The position numbers and the translations under genes were made by a program. The notes under the pieces were generated by a model. The model ran no database searches. It was not told where the DNA came from and saw only the letters and a program-made list of their open reading frames with translations. A DNA stretch of 64,000 nt from Ewingella allii (lineage in GTDB: Bacteria; Pseudomonadota; Gammaproteobacteria; Enterobacterales; Enterobacteriaceae), in the NCBI RefSeq assembly GCF_044430645.1, contig NZ_JAWUDN010000008.1:1-64000 (forward strand). Direction: 5' to 3'. Shown piece by piece: positions 26,720 to 35,924 of this stretch. The stretch's first letter is position 1; each line of letters opens with the position of its first letter.

Positions 26720-28681
26720 TTACTTTTTCAGAGGAGTTTGCAGGTCAACCTGATAGACCTCGAAACCGACGTCATCCGCGCCCTTGGCAGTCATCGGGTA
26801 CTGCGCGTGGGTTTTGATGAATTCGGCCGCTTTTTCGCTTGGAGACGTTTCGAAGCGAATGTCCAGAGGCTGGCTGGCGACAATCGGCGCCAAACGCCAG
26901 TTGTTGTCCGCGGTTGGCGTGACCGCCCCTGATTTCTGGGTTTCAGCACCAATATAAGCCGCGACGACAGAACGGTTTTCATCCGGCGAGGCGAAGGCGA
27001 TGTGCTTATCGCCCGTTCCGGCGAACTTACCGCCATAGGCGCGGTAGTTGTTGGTGGCGACCAAGAAGGTGGCCTTCAGGTCGATAGGCTTGCCGTTGAA
27101 CGTCAGGTTCTTGATACGCTCCGCATCTTTATTGACAAGCGTACACTCGCCGTCATATCGCGCGGGCTGGGTGACGTCTATCTGGTAATTCACCCCGTCA
27201 ATCACGTCGAAGTTATAGGTGCGGAAGCCGTCCCAGTTAATTAGCGATTGCGGTTTGCTGCTGTGAACGTCGATTTGGTTGAACTGCCCGGCGGAGCACT
27301 CCAGCCAGTCTTTCACTTCCTGCCCGCTGACCTTCATCACCACCAGGGTGTTCGGGTAAAGGTACAGGTCTGAGGCATTGCGGAAGGTCAGATTGCCTTT
27401 CTCGACCTCAACAAAGCTTGCCGGGTCATTCTTGCGGCCACCGGCTTTGAACGGCGCGGCGGCGGAGAGCACCGGCAGGTTCGCTAGGTCCGGATCGCCC
27501 TGAATAAAGTGCTCGGTATAGGCTTTCTGCGCGTTGTTGACGATTTGCACCGTTGGGTCATCCTGAATCAGCGACAAGAAGCTGTACATGTTGTCGTTAG
27601 ATTTCCCCACCGGCTTGCTGACAAACTCACGCGTGGCCTTGTGGTCGTCGGCCAGCACTTTCACTAACTCCGGGTCTTCCGCCGCTAACGATTTCTTGCT
27701 GGCTTTGTCGAAAATTGGCCGGGCTTCGGCGCGAGCCGTTTCCACGCTCCACTTGCCGTCTTTATTGTTCAGCACCATGTCAACCACGCCGAGGTGGTCA
27801 CCCCACATGCCCGGCATCACGGCGGGTACGCCATTTAATGTGCCTTGTTTGATGTCCGCACCTTTGATATTGGCGAAATCTTCACTTGGGAACACGGCGT
27901 GCGCGTGGCCGAACATGATAGCGTCGATGCCCTTAACCTGGCTTAAGTAGTAGACCGAGTTCTCTGCCATGGTTTTGTAGGGGTCGCCGGACAGGCCTGA
28001 ATGTGGGATGGCCACGATAATATCGGCGCCTTGCTTGCGCATCTCTGGCACCCACTTTTTGGCGGTTTCGGTGATGTCGGCGACGGTCACTTTGCCTTGC
28101 AGGTTGGCCTTATCCCACACCATGATTTGCGGCGGCACAAAGCCGATATAGCCAATGCGCAGGTTGTGCGTTTTGCCATCGCGGTCTTTGACAGTGTTGT
28201 CGGTAATGAGGAAAGGTGTGAACAGCGGCTTGCCGGTTTTGCTGTCGATGACGTTGGCATTCACATAAGGGAATTTCGCCCCGGCAACGGCTTTTTGCAG
28301 GTACTCCAGCCCGTAGTTGAACTCGTGGTTGCCCAAGTTGCCGACCACGTAATCCAGCGTATTCATGGCTTTATAGACGGGATGGATGTCGCCTTTGTTC
28401 AAGCCCTTCGCCGCCATATAGTCGCCCAGCGGGCTGCCCTGAATCACGTCGCCATTGTCGACCAGCACGGAGTTAGTGACTTCGCCGCGCGCCGCGTGGA
28501 TCAGGCTGGCGGTGCGCACCAGCCCAAATTTGTCCGTCGGCTTATCTTTGTAGTAGTCGAAGTCCATCATGTTGCTGTGTAAGTCGGTGGTTTCCATGAT
28601 GCGAAGATCAACCTGTGACGCGTGGGCCGAGACGGCAACCAGCGAAGCCAGCAGGGATAACGTCAGATGACGCTTAAGCAT
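26720..28681 (-). CDS. cpdB: 2',3'-cyclic-nucleotide 2'-phosphodiesterase/3'-nucleotidase
   Basis: CpdB is a periplasmic bifunctional enzyme that opens 2',3'-cyclic nucleotides and removes the 3' phosphate, scavenging exogenous RNA breakdown products. The 653-residue product has a signal peptide (about 1-21, ending SAHA). The metallophosphoesterase domain carries METTDLHSNMMDFDYYKD, GNHEFNYG and GHAHAVFP, and the 5'-nucleotidase C-terminal domain has ATNNYRAYGGKF. It is divergent from cysQ, as in E. coli. Confidence 0.97.
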   Translation of the reverse strand: MLKRHLTLSLLASLVAVSAHASQVDLRIMETTDLHSNMMDFDYYKDKPTDKFGLVRTASLIHAARGEVTNSVLVDNGDVIQGSPLGDYMAAKGLNKGDIHPVYKAMNTLDYVVGNLGNHEFNYGLEYLQKAVAGAKFPYVNANVIDSKTGKPLFTPFLITDNTVKDRDGKTHNLRIGYIGFVPPQIMVWDKANLQGKVTVADITETAKKWVPEMRKQGADIIVAIPHSGLSGDPYKTMAENSVYYLSQVKGIDAIMFGHAHAVFPSEDFANIKGADIKQGTLNGVPAVMPGMWGDHLGVVDMVLNNKDGKWSVETARAEARPIFDKASKKSLAAEDPELVKVLADDHKATREFVSKPVGKSNDNMYSFLSLIQDDPTVQIVNNAQKAYTEHFIQGDPDLANLPVLSAAAPFKAGGRKNDPASFVEVEKGNLTFRNASDLYLYPNTLVVMKVSGQEVKDWLECSAGQFNQIDVHSSKPQSLINWDGFRTYNFDVIDGVNYQIDVTQPARYDGECTLVNKDAERIKNLTFNGKPIDLKATFLVATNNYRAYGGKFAGTGDKHIAFASPDENRSVVAAYIGAETQKSGAVTPTADNNWRLAPIVASQPLDIRFETSPSEKAAEFIKTHAQYPMTAKGADDVGFEVYQVDLQTPLKK

Positions 28682-28901
28682 TGAAGTGCCTCCAGAAAAG
28701 AAGAACAGTGAACAAAAAGTCGGATATATATCTCAAAATTCGGTGAGAATGTAATCAGGTGTCATAAATAATTGTGAGATGTAACAGGTATTGCCCAGCG
28801 GAATTGTTAACACGGGCAGATTACGGGATAGCTATTCCGGCTAAAAAAAACTAGGCTTCTTACATGACTTAGCGTTTTGAAAAGAACAACTGAGGTGGAC
28901 A

Positions 28902-29648
28902 ATGTTAGAGCAAATTTGCCAACTGGCGCGCGAGGCGGGTGACGCTATCATGGCGGTGTATGACGGTGAGCAGCCGTTAGACGCCCGCCAGAAAAAGGAT
29001 GACTCTCCGGTCACGGCGGCGGATATCGAGGCTCACAACGTGATTAAGCAAGGCCTGACGGCGCTTGACCCGCAGACGCCGATGCTGTCCGAAGAAGACC
29101 CGCAGAGTTGGAGCGAGCGGCAGGGCTGGACTCGCTATTGGCTGGTCGATCCGCTGGACGGCACCAAAGAGTTCCTCAAGCGCAATGGCGAGTTCACCGT
29201 GAATATCGCGCTGATCGAAGACGGCAAGCCGGTGCTGGGCGTGGTGTATGTGCCGGTGACCGGCGTGATGTACAGCGCGGCAGAGGGCAAGGCGTGGAAA
29301 GAAGAGAAGGGCGAGCGCAAGCAGATCCGCGTACAGGAAGCCCATCCGCCGCTGGTGGTGGTAAGCCGTTCGCACTATGACAACGATCAGGAGTTGCAGG
29401 ATTACCTGACTCAGCTCGGCGAGCACCAAACCGTGGCTGTAGGCTCTTCGCTGAAATTCTGTCTGGTGGCGGAAGGCGAGGCGCAACTCTACCCGCGCTT
29501 TGGGCCAACCAATATTTGGGACACCGGCGCAGGCCATGCCGTGGCGATTGCCGCAGGCGCGGTGGTCAAAGACTGGACCGGGCAAACCCTGCTCTATACG
29601 CCGAAAGAGTCATTCCTTAATCCGGGCTTCCGCGTTTCACTATTCTAG
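28902..29648 (+). CDS. cysQ: 3'(2'),5'-bisphosphate nucleotidase CysQ
   Basis: CysQ hydrolyses adenosine 3',5'-bisphosphate (PAP), a by-product of sulfate assimilation, at the membrane/cytoplasm. The 248-residue inositol-monophosphatase-like product shows SEEDP (63-67), DPLDGTKEF (83-91) and WDTGAGHA, the three metal-binding motifs. It ends at a bidirectional terminator shared with ytfJ. Confidence 0.97.
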   Translation: MLEQICQLAREAGDAIMAVYDGEQPLDARQKKDDSPVTAADIEAHNVIKQGLTALDPQTPMLSEEDPQSWSERQGWTRYWLVDPLDGTKEFLKRNGEFTVNIALIEDGKPVLGVVYVPVTGVMYSAAEGKAWKEEKGERKQIRVQEAHPPLVVVSRSHYDNDQELQDYLTQLGEHQTVAVGSSLKFCLVAEGEAQLYPRFGPTNIWDTGAGHAVAIAAGAVVKDWTGQTLLYTPKESFLNPGFRVSLF

Positions 29649-29671
29649 TGAGGTAAAAGATGCCATAAAAA

Positions 29672-29695
29672 GAAAAGCGCCGACGGGCGCTTTTC
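29672..29695. terminator. Bidirectional terminator between cysQ and ytfJ
   Basis: A perfect stem gaaaagcgcc / gggcgcttttc with a three-base loop has A-rich and T-rich flanks on either side, serving both convergent genes. Confidence 0.85.
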
Positions 29696-29719
29696 AGTTC
29701 GAGTCTTCCTTGCCGGCAA

Positions 29720-30277
29720 TTACTCCTTCACCAGCTTATGCAGCAGATCAATCACCTGTTTGACCTCGGCCTGGGTCAGCGCGCCATCTTTGGCAAATTT
29801 AATCATCCCGTTCTTATCTAGCACCACGATGGCCGAGCTTTTCGGCTCCAGCTGCCACGCCTTTTTCACCACGCCGTTGCTGTCGACAATCACCTGTGAC
29901 CACGGGAACTCCTTCTTGCCGCCCTCGATGCTTTTTCGCACAAACATGCCTGTGCCGATAATGGCGTCATCAGTATTCACGATTGTCGTCGTTTGGTAAC
30001 GATCGTGAGGTAGATTGGCTGCCCTGATGGCATCGACCAGCGGCGCATTCAGCTCTTTTGCGCTGCTGCGCCCGGCCATATGCTGCACCACGCGGACCTT
30101 GCCCGGCAGTTTGGCACTGTTCCAGCGGGCGTAGCTGAACTCATCGTTGACGTAATTGAGTTCGCCTTTTTCGTCCACGCCGACCGCCGGAAGGCGATTG
30201 TCGATGACCAAATTGTGGGCTGAGGCGAAGAATGGAAAAATAACTAAGGATATAATTAGCAAGCTTCTTAAAGTCAT
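29720..30277 (-). CDS. ytfJ: Thioredoxin-fold periplasmic protein YtfJ
   Basis: A 185-residue secreted protein of the YtfJ family with a thioredoxin-like fold. It has a signal peptide (about 1-20, cleaved after ASA), and the body shows RVVQHMAGRSSAKELNAP and IVNTDDAIIGTGMFVRKS. The Cys pair of a redox-active thioredoxin is not seen, so a disulfide role is not supported. The function is not established. It lies convergent to cysQ as in E. coli. Confidence 0.93.
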   Translation of the reverse strand: MTLRSLLIISLVIFPFFASAHNLVIDNRLPAVGVDEKGELNYVNDEFSYARWNSAKLPGKVRVVQHMAGRSSAKELNAPLVDAIRAANLPHDRYQTTTIVNTDDAIIGTGMFVRKSIEGGKKEFPWSQVIVDSNGVVKKAWQLEPKSSAIVVLDKNGMIKFAKDGALTQAEVKQVIDLLHKLVKE

Positions 30278-30595
30278 AGTGGCTCCAGAGAAAAGGCGAC
30301 AAAACGTACTGACACGACAATCATAGAAGTTGTTAAGTGGTCTGTCCTGTTGAGATGTTAACAGTGTGTTATAGCTTACAGAAATGACATAGATTGAAGG
30401 GTTATACTGTTGGCATAAGGACTATTCTGAAAGCGTACTGTCAAGGTAGGTAAAAGCAGTTAAATATACTGGCAGAACCTGAACTCCCTGCTATGTTATA
30501 TGTCTACTCACTGCGAATATGATTCGATTCAGGCTTTCATCGCAGCTTTAACCTGAGCCTGAGCACGCAGTGATTTATCGGAGGAAAGTAGAAAA
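30278..30595. other. Divergent intergenic region ytfJ / ytfK
   Basis: This 318-bp AT-rich gap separates two divergent genes and must hold both promoters. The segment ggaggaaag just before 30596 is the ytfK ribosome binding site. No gene, repeat or clear operator was seen. In particular, no full PhoB box was found, although E. coli ytfK is PhoB-controlled. Confidence 0.6.
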
Positions 30596-30802
30596 ATGAG
30601 AATCTTCCAGCGCTACAATCCGTTGAAAGTAGCCAAGTATGTTAAGACGTTGTTCCGCGGTCGTTTGTATATTAAAGATGTCGGCGCATTTGAGTTCGAC
30701 CATGGCAAAATTTTATTGCCGAAAGTACGTGATAAGCGCCATTTTAGTGTGATGTCTGAAGTTAACCGTCAGGTTATGCATCTTCAGGCCGAAATGGGCT
30801 AA
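30596..30802 (+). CDS. ytfK: SpoT-activating stringent response factor YtfK
   Basis: A 68-residue basic protein (DUF1107) matching E. coli YtfK, which binds SpoT and tilts it toward (p)ppGpp synthesis during phosphate or fatty-acid starvation. The sequence MRIFQRYNPLKVAKYVKTLF with GAFEFDHGKI is characteristic. A strong ggagg site precedes the ATG, and a long hairpin follows the stop. Confidence 0.94.
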   Translation: MRIFQRYNPLKVAKYVKTLFRGRLYIKDVGAFEFDHGKILLPKVRDKRHFSVMSEVNRQVMHLQAEMG

Positions 30803-30810
30803 GGCCCACA

Positions 30811-30846
30811 GGCGCGCACAACAGCGAGTTTTCTGTTGTACGCGCC
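30811..30846 (+). terminator. Hairpin after ytfK
   Basis: A 14-bp stem with one mismatch (ggcgcgcacaacag / ctgttgtacgcgcc) starts 8 bp after the ytfK stop. The following bases (attatgtttctc) are only moderately T-rich, so termination is likely but not certain. Confidence 0.55.
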
Positions 30847-30883
30847 ATTATGTTTCTCTTCAGTCCTCGATTCCCCCTTCGCT

Positions 30884-31525
30884 TCAAACCGGCCGTTTCA
30901 GCTTTGCTCGCAGCGCCTCCACTTCCTGACGACAAATACAACCTTCGAGATGATCGTTCACCAGCCCCAGTGCCTGCATTAATGAATAGGTGGTGATTGG
31001 CCCGACAAAGGTCCAGCCGCGCTTTTTCAGGGCTTTGGACATGGCGAGAGAGGCGGCGCTGGTGGTGTTTTCATGCCAGTAAGCCAGATTGACGGTTTCC
31101 GGCCGCTCCTGCGGCGACGGCTCAAACTGCCATATCCACGCCGCCAGGGAGCCAGCTTCTTGCACCAGTTCAATCGCGCGTTTGGCATTGTTAATGGTGG
31201 AGAGGATTTTCGCCCGGTTACGCACAATACTGGCGTCTTGCATCAGGCGCTCAACGTCCTGCTGGTCGAATTGCGCGACAAGATGGAAGTCGAAGTCGTT
31301 GAAAGCCCGGCGGAAATGCTCGCGCTTGTTATAAATCAGCTTCCACGACATGCCCGAATGAAAGCCTTCGAGACAGATTTTTTCAAACAGCCGCTGGTCA
31401 TCCACCACCGGATGGCCCCATTCGTTATCGTGATAGTCCGGCATGCTTGGTTGCCAGAAGCAGCGAGGCGTCCCGTCTTCAGCCACGATCAGCCCTGATT
31501 CTGTATTGCTCAATGCTTTGCTCAA
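30884..31525 (-). CDS. tag: DNA-3-methyladenine glycosylase I (Tag family)
   Basis: A base-excision glycosylase of the Tag family that removes 3-methyladenine from alkylated DNA. The 213-residue product keeps the zinc ligands of E. coli Tag (Cys22, His32 in YHDNEWG, His192 and Cys196 in VNDHLEGC) and the catalytic-site Glu (53, in CLEGFHSGMSW). Its N-terminus is longer and the middle diverges from E. coli Tag, so it may be a paralogous branch. The start is a TTG with ggag eight bases upstream. No ATG is available in frame nearby. Confidence 0.88.
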   Translation of the reverse strand: MSKALSNTESGLIVAEDGTPRCFWQPSMPDYHDNEWGHPVVDDQRLFEKICLEGFHSGMSWKLIYNKREHFRRAFNDFDFHLVAQFDQQDVERLMQDASIVRNRAKILSTINNAKRAIELVQEAGSLAAWIWQFEPSPQERPETVNLAYWHENTTSAASLAMSKALKKRGWTFVGPITTYSLMQALGLVNDHLEGCICRQEVEALRAKLKRPV

Positions 31526-31592
31526 ACCGCGCGCTCCATAGCTGGGAGGATAAACTTACCCTAGTGGGCTTTGTGGCGCCGATCAACCCGCA

Positions 31593-31627
31593 TAAAAAAA
31601 TCCGAAAACGCGATGAACGTTTCCGGA
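31593..31627 (-). terminator. Terminator of paeA (minus strand)
   Basis: The + strand has aaaaaaa followed by tccgaaaacg ... cgtttccgga. On the minus strand this is a hairpin with one mismatch followed by seven T, placed 41 bp after the paeA stop. Confidence 0.75.
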
Positions 31628-31667
31628 TTCCGTTTTCGAGATTGATTTAGCGCGCGGCTAACGACGG

Positions 31668-33041
31668 TTAGTGGTCGCCGTTTTTCTCAGCCAGCTTGTT
31701 CGCGGCTTTCTCATCTTTGATCTCTTGCGGCGTTTTTGGCAGCAGAGGCGCGACCGGTTTGTCAGTGATGCGAGTCACCAGCAGCTGGTCAATCTTGTAG
31801 CTGTCGATGTCTACCACTTCAAACTTGTAGCCCGAGAACTTGACGAAATCGGTGCGTTTCGGGATTTTACGCAGCATGAACATCATGAAGCCGCCGATGG
31901 TTTCATAGTTGCCAGACTGCGGGAACTCTTCGATATGCAGCACGCGCATCACGTCTTCGATTGGCGTACCGCCTTCGATAAGCCATGAATTCTCGTCACG
32001 GGCGACAATCTGCTCTTCCATACCCTGACCGACCAAATCGCCCATCAGGGTGGTCATCACGTCATTGAGGGTGATGATGCCCACGACCAGCGCGTATTCG
32101 TTGAGGATCACCGCGAAGTCTTCACCGGCGGCTTTAAAGCTTTCCAGCGCCTCGGAGAGGGTCAGGGTGTCCGGCACAATCAGCGCGGAGCGAATCTGCA
32201 CGCCGCTGCTCAACATTAGGCTCTGATTGCCCAACACGCGGTTCAGCAGGTCTTTGGAATCGACATAGCCCACGACCTGATCGATATGACCGTCACACAC
32301 CAGAAACTTCGAGTGCGGATGGGTGGCAATCTTCTGTTTGATGCTGTCTTCGCTCTCGCGCAGGTCAAAGTAGATCACGCTTTCGCGAGACGTCATGGAA
32401 GAAGGCACGGTACGAGATTCAAGCTCAAACACGTTTTCAATCAGCTCGTGCTCCTGCTTGCGCAGCACGCCCGCCAACGCACCGGCTTCAAACACGGCGT
32501 AAATGTCGTCGGAGGTAATGTCGTCGTTGCGCACCATTGGCAGTTTGAACAGGCGGAAAATCATATTTGCCATGCCGTTGAAGAACCAGACCATAGGGCG
32601 GCAAATCATGAGGCAGAAACGCATCGGGTTGACTATACGGACGGCAACCGTCTCAGGTGAAATCATACCGATGCGCTTCGGCGTGAGGTCAGCAAATAGA
32701 ATAAACAGGCTAGTGACCAGGACGAAGGAACAGATGAAGCTGACTTGATCCGCCAATTCCGGCGACATGAAGCGAATAAAGAACGTCTGGAAAGCAGGGG
32801 AGAAGGCCGCATCACCGACAATACCACCAAGAATGGCGACGGCGTTCAGACCAATTTGTACCACGGTGAAGAACAGGCCAGGGGTTTCCTGCAATTTCAT
32901 AACACGGGAGGCATTGACGTTTCCTTCGTCTGCCAACTGTTTAAGTTTAATTTTTCGAGAAGCGGCCAGCGATATCTCCGACAGGGAGAAAAAGGCACTG
33001 ATCGCGATGAGTAAAAGAATCAGTAAGATACTGTTTAACAT
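31668..33041 (-). CDS. paeA: Polyamine exporter PaeA (CNNM/CBS/CorC family, YtfL)
   Basis: An inner-membrane protein of the hemolysin-C/CorC family. E. coli PaeA (formerly YtfL) protects cells from cadaverine and putrescine stress, apparently by export. The 457-residue product has an N-terminal CNNM membrane domain with about four helices (residues 1-150), a pair of CBS domains (about 205-330) and a C-terminal CorC/HlyC domain. The older name 'hemolysin' is not supported. msrA lies 247 bp to its right in the same direction. Confidence 0.93.
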   Translation of the reverse strand: MLNSILLILLLIAISAFFSLSEISLAASRKIKLKQLADEGNVNASRVMKLQETPGLFFTVVQIGLNAVAILGGIVGDAAFSPAFQTFFIRFMSPELADQVSFICSFVLVTSLFILFADLTPKRIGMISPETVAVRIVNPMRFCLMICRPMVWFFNGMANMIFRLFKLPMVRNDDITSDDIYAVFEAGALAGVLRKQEHELIENVFELESRTVPSSMTSRESVIYFDLRESEDSIKQKIATHPHSKFLVCDGHIDQVVGYVDSKDLLNRVLGNQSLMLSSGVQIRSALIVPDTLTLSEALESFKAAGEDFAVILNEYALVVGIITLNDVMTTLMGDLVGQGMEEQIVARDENSWLIEGGTPIEDVMRVLHIEEFPQSGNYETIGGFMMFMLRKIPKRTDFVKFSGYKFEVVDIDSYKIDQLLVTRITDKPVAPLLPKTPQEIKDEKAANKLAEKNGDH

Positions 33042-33288
33042 AATCTATCCGTTTAACACCGACCTAAAACCGGCAGGGAAGGGTACTCGTTGGGTTGCTG
33101 TATAAAAGAAAAATCATCAAGGGCGAAAAAATCAAAGATAACAGCTAGAAATACTCTGATTGGGCCACATTCGCGGCCCGCATAGTATAGCGGAGCCGCG
33201 ATATTGCCGCCAGCGCTTAAAAATTCTCCTGCATCGCCCGTGCTGCGGGGCTTTTCGCCATCCGCGCCACGGGCAAATTGGCAAATCA

Positions 33289-33945
33289 TCAGCGCGTCGG
33301 TGGCAGACAAACGCCAATGCCGCCTAACCCGCAATAACCCTCTGGGTTCTTGAACAGGTATTGCTGGTGGTCATCTTCGGCATAGTAGAAAGGCAGCGCT
33401 TCGCTGATTTCCGTGGTGATGTGGCGCTTGTCGTTGGCGGCGTCCATAGCATTCTGGAAACGCTGGAGGCTCGCCAGGGCGGCGTCCTGCTGCGCTTCGC
33501 TCAGCACGTAAATCGCCGAGCGGTACTGAGTGCCGATATCGCCACCCTGACGCATGCCCTGCGCCGGATCGTGATTTTCCCAGAAAATTTGCAGCAGCTT
33601 TTCATAGCTGATGATGGCCGGATCGAACACCACGCGCACCGCTTCGGCATGGCCGGTCTGGCCGGTGCACACTTCGCGGTAGGTCGGGTTGGGGGTGAAA
33701 CCGCCGGTGTAACCTGCCGCCGTGCTGTAAACCCCTTCTTGTTGCCAGAACAGGCGCTCAACGCCCCAGAAACAGCCCATAGCAAAGATTGCCACGTTCA
33801 TTTCATCGGGAACGTGAGTCATGGAGTGGCCAGTCACGGCGTGAGTCGTGGCAACGGGCATTGGCGTGGTGCGGCCGGTTAAGGCGTCTTCTTGCTTCAC
33901 CCGTTGAGTTTTGTCAGTACTATTTTTATCAGATTGTTGAACCAA
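33289..33945 (-). CDS. msrA: Peptide methionine sulfoxide reductase MsrA
   Basis: MsrA reduces methionine-S-sulfoxide in proteins and free amino acid using thioredoxin. The 218-residue product carries the catalytic GCFWGVE motif (Cys58) and C-terminal resolving cysteines in EGYCGLGGIGVCLPP. The start is a TTG at 33945 with ggag six bases upstream, giving a length close to the E. coli 212. It is divergent from tamA, as in E. coli. Confidence 0.96.
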   Translation of the reverse strand: MVQQSDKNSTDKTQRVKQEDALTGRTTPMPVATTHAVTGHSMTHVPDEMNVAIFAMGCFWGVERLFWQQEGVYSTAAGYTGGFTPNPTYREVCTGQTGHAEAVRVVFDPAIISYEKLLQIFWENHDPAQGMRQGGDIGTQYRSAIYVLSEAQQDAALASLQRFQNAMDAANDKRHITTEISEALPFYYAEDDHQQYLFKNPEGYCGLGGIGVCLPPTR

Positions 33946-34184
33946 AACGGACTCCAGTTGTTTCTTTAATAACCTGTTACGGTCAATAGTTTGCTGTTAG
34001 TTGTATCTGATTGCGACTTTGCACACAATACGGGAGACGTTGCTCTGTCGTTGACGATTTTTAGGGAATTAGCACTAAACTACGTGAATTAGATTTTAAA
34101 GAGGCGAATCTGCCGACTTTCGGCATTAATTCCCCGGCAGGCATCTGATATTTTAACAGGATAGTAAAATCAGCAGGAGCGCTT

Positions 34185-35924
34185 GTGCCACGTTACCACC
34201 GTAAACTCTTTGTGTTAGGTCTGTTGCTGGCCCCCTCGCTCTCTATGGCGGCGAAAGTGCGCTTGCAGTTGGAAGGTCTGGAAGGCGACCTGCAAAAGAA
34301 TGTCCGTGTCCGACTCTCCTCAATCCAGAGTGACGAAGTGGGGGCGGACGGGCGTTTCCGCGCGCGCGTCAGTGCGGCTATCCAGCAAGGCCTAAGGCCG
34401 CTGGGGTATTACCAACCGACTATCGATTTCGACTATCGAGCGACCCCGCCGCCGGGCCGTCCGGTGCTGATTGCCAAAGTCACGCCGGGCATTCCGGTGA
34501 AAATCGCCGGGACCAGCGTGGTGATTGAAGGTCAGGCGAGCAAGGACGAAGAGTTTGAAGCGCTAAAGAAGTCGCGCGTCCCAGCCGTGGGCACCATCCT
34601 CAATCACGGAACCTATGACAGTTTCAAAAGCGCGCTGACCGGCGCTGCCGTGCGTAAGGGCTACTTTGACGCAGATATGCGCAAGAGCCAGCTTGGCGTG
34701 ATAGAAGATGAACACAAGGCGTTCTGGGATATCCAATTCGACAGCGGCGATCGCTATCACTTTGGGCAGGTCAATTTCCAAGGCTCGCAAATCCGCGAAG
34801 AGTATCTGCAAAATCTGGTGCCGTTCCATCAGGGCGACTACTACAGCTCCTCAGATCTGGCGGAGTTGAACCGCCGTCTGTCCGCGACGGGCTGGTTTAA
34901 CTCGGTGGTGGTCGCGCCTGATTTTAGCGACGCCAAAGCCACCAAAACGCTGCCGTTGAACGCCGTGGTGACGCCACGAACCCGCAACACCTTAGAAACC
35001 GGTGTCGGTTACTCCACCGACGTCGGCCCGCGCATTAAAGCCAACTGGAAGAAGCCTTGGGTCAACGATCGCGGCCAGAGCATTGAAAGCACCATCAATC
35101 TCTCCGGCCCGGAGCAGTCGCTGGACCTGAGCTATAAAATCCCGCTGCTGAAAGCGCCTCTCGAGCAATATTATCTGGTGCAGGGCGGCTTCAAGCGTGA
35201 AGACCTCAACGACACCAAATCGGACTCCAGCACCGTCAATCTGGCGCGTTACTGGGATCTGAGCAGCGGCTGGCAGCGCGCGGTTAACCTGCGCTGGAGC
35301 CTCGACCACTTTACCCAAGGTAATGTCACCAACACCACCATGCTGATTTATCCGGGCGTGAGTGCCAACCGCACCCGCCAGCGCGGCGGTTTGATGCCGA
35401 CCTGGGGCGACTCCCAGCGCTACTCGCTCGACGTGTCTGATACCACCTGGGGATCGGACGTCGACTTCGCGGTGGTGCAGGCGCAAAACGTCTGGATCCG
35501 CACCTTGGCGGAGAAAAATCGCTTCGTGGTACGCGGGAATTTGGGCTGGATTGAAACCAACGACTTCGAGCGCGTGCCGCCGTCTTTGCGTTTCTTCGCC
35601 GGTGGTGACCGCAGTATTCGCGGCTATAAATACAAATCTCTGTCGCCAAGAGACAGTGACGGCAAGCTGACCGGTGCGTCAAAACTGGCGACCGGCTCGC
35701 TCGAATACCAATACAACGTGACCGGAAAGTGGTGGGGCGCGGTGTTTGTTGACTCCGGCGAAGCCGTAAATGATATCGCCAAAAGCAATGTGAAAACCGG
35801 CGCGGGTGTGGGCGTTCGCTGGGCTTCCCCCATTGGGCCGGTCAAGTTCGACATTGCCGCGCCCGTGGCGGACAAAGATGAGCATGGATTGCAGTTTTAC
35901 ATCGGTTTGGGTCCAGAATTATGA
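34185..35924 (+). CDS. tamA: Autotransporter assembly factor TamA
   Basis: TamA is an outer-membrane Omp85-family protein that works with TamB in outer-membrane protein insertion and phospholipid transport. The 579-residue product has a signal peptide (about 1-22), three POTRA domains (about 23-270) and a 16-strand barrel (about 275-579) with the conserved FFAGGDRSIRGY motif. The start is a GTG at 34185 with aggag five bases upstream. The stop overlaps the tamB start by 4 bp (ATGA). Confidence 0.97.
   Translation: MPRYHRKLFVLGLLLAPSLSMAAKVRLQLEGLEGDLQKNVRVRLSSIQSDEVGADGRFRARVSAAIQQGLRPLGYYQPTIDFDYRATPPPGRPVLIAKVTPGIPVKIAGTSVVIEGQASKDEEFEALKKSRVPAVGTILNHGTYDSFKSALTGAAVRKGYFDADMRKSQLGVIEDEHKAFWDIQFDSGDRYHFGQVNFQGSQIREEYLQNLVPFHQGDYYSSSDLAELNRRLSATGWFNSVVVAPDFSDAKATKTLPLNAVVTPRTRNTLETGVGYSTDVGPRIKANWKKPWVNDRGQSIESTINLSGPEQSLDLSYKIPLLKAPLEQYYLVQGGFKREDLNDTKSDSSTVNLARYWDLSSGWQRAVNLRWSLDHFTQGNVTNTTMLIYPGVSANRTRQRGGLMPTWGDSQRYSLDVSDTTWGSDVDFAVVQAQNVWIRTLAEKNRFVVRGNLGWIETNDFERVPPSLRFFAGGDRSIRGYKYKSLSPRDSDGKLTGASKLATGSLEYQYNVTGKWWGAVFVDSGEAVNDIAKSNVKTGAGVGVRWASPIGPVKFDIAAPVADKDEHGLQFYIGLGPEL

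Noticed and set aside
31668..33041. Hemolysin annotation for the CBS-domain membrane protein
   Set aside because: The family name is historical; domain order fits the PaeA/CNNM/CorC group, not a pore-forming toxin.
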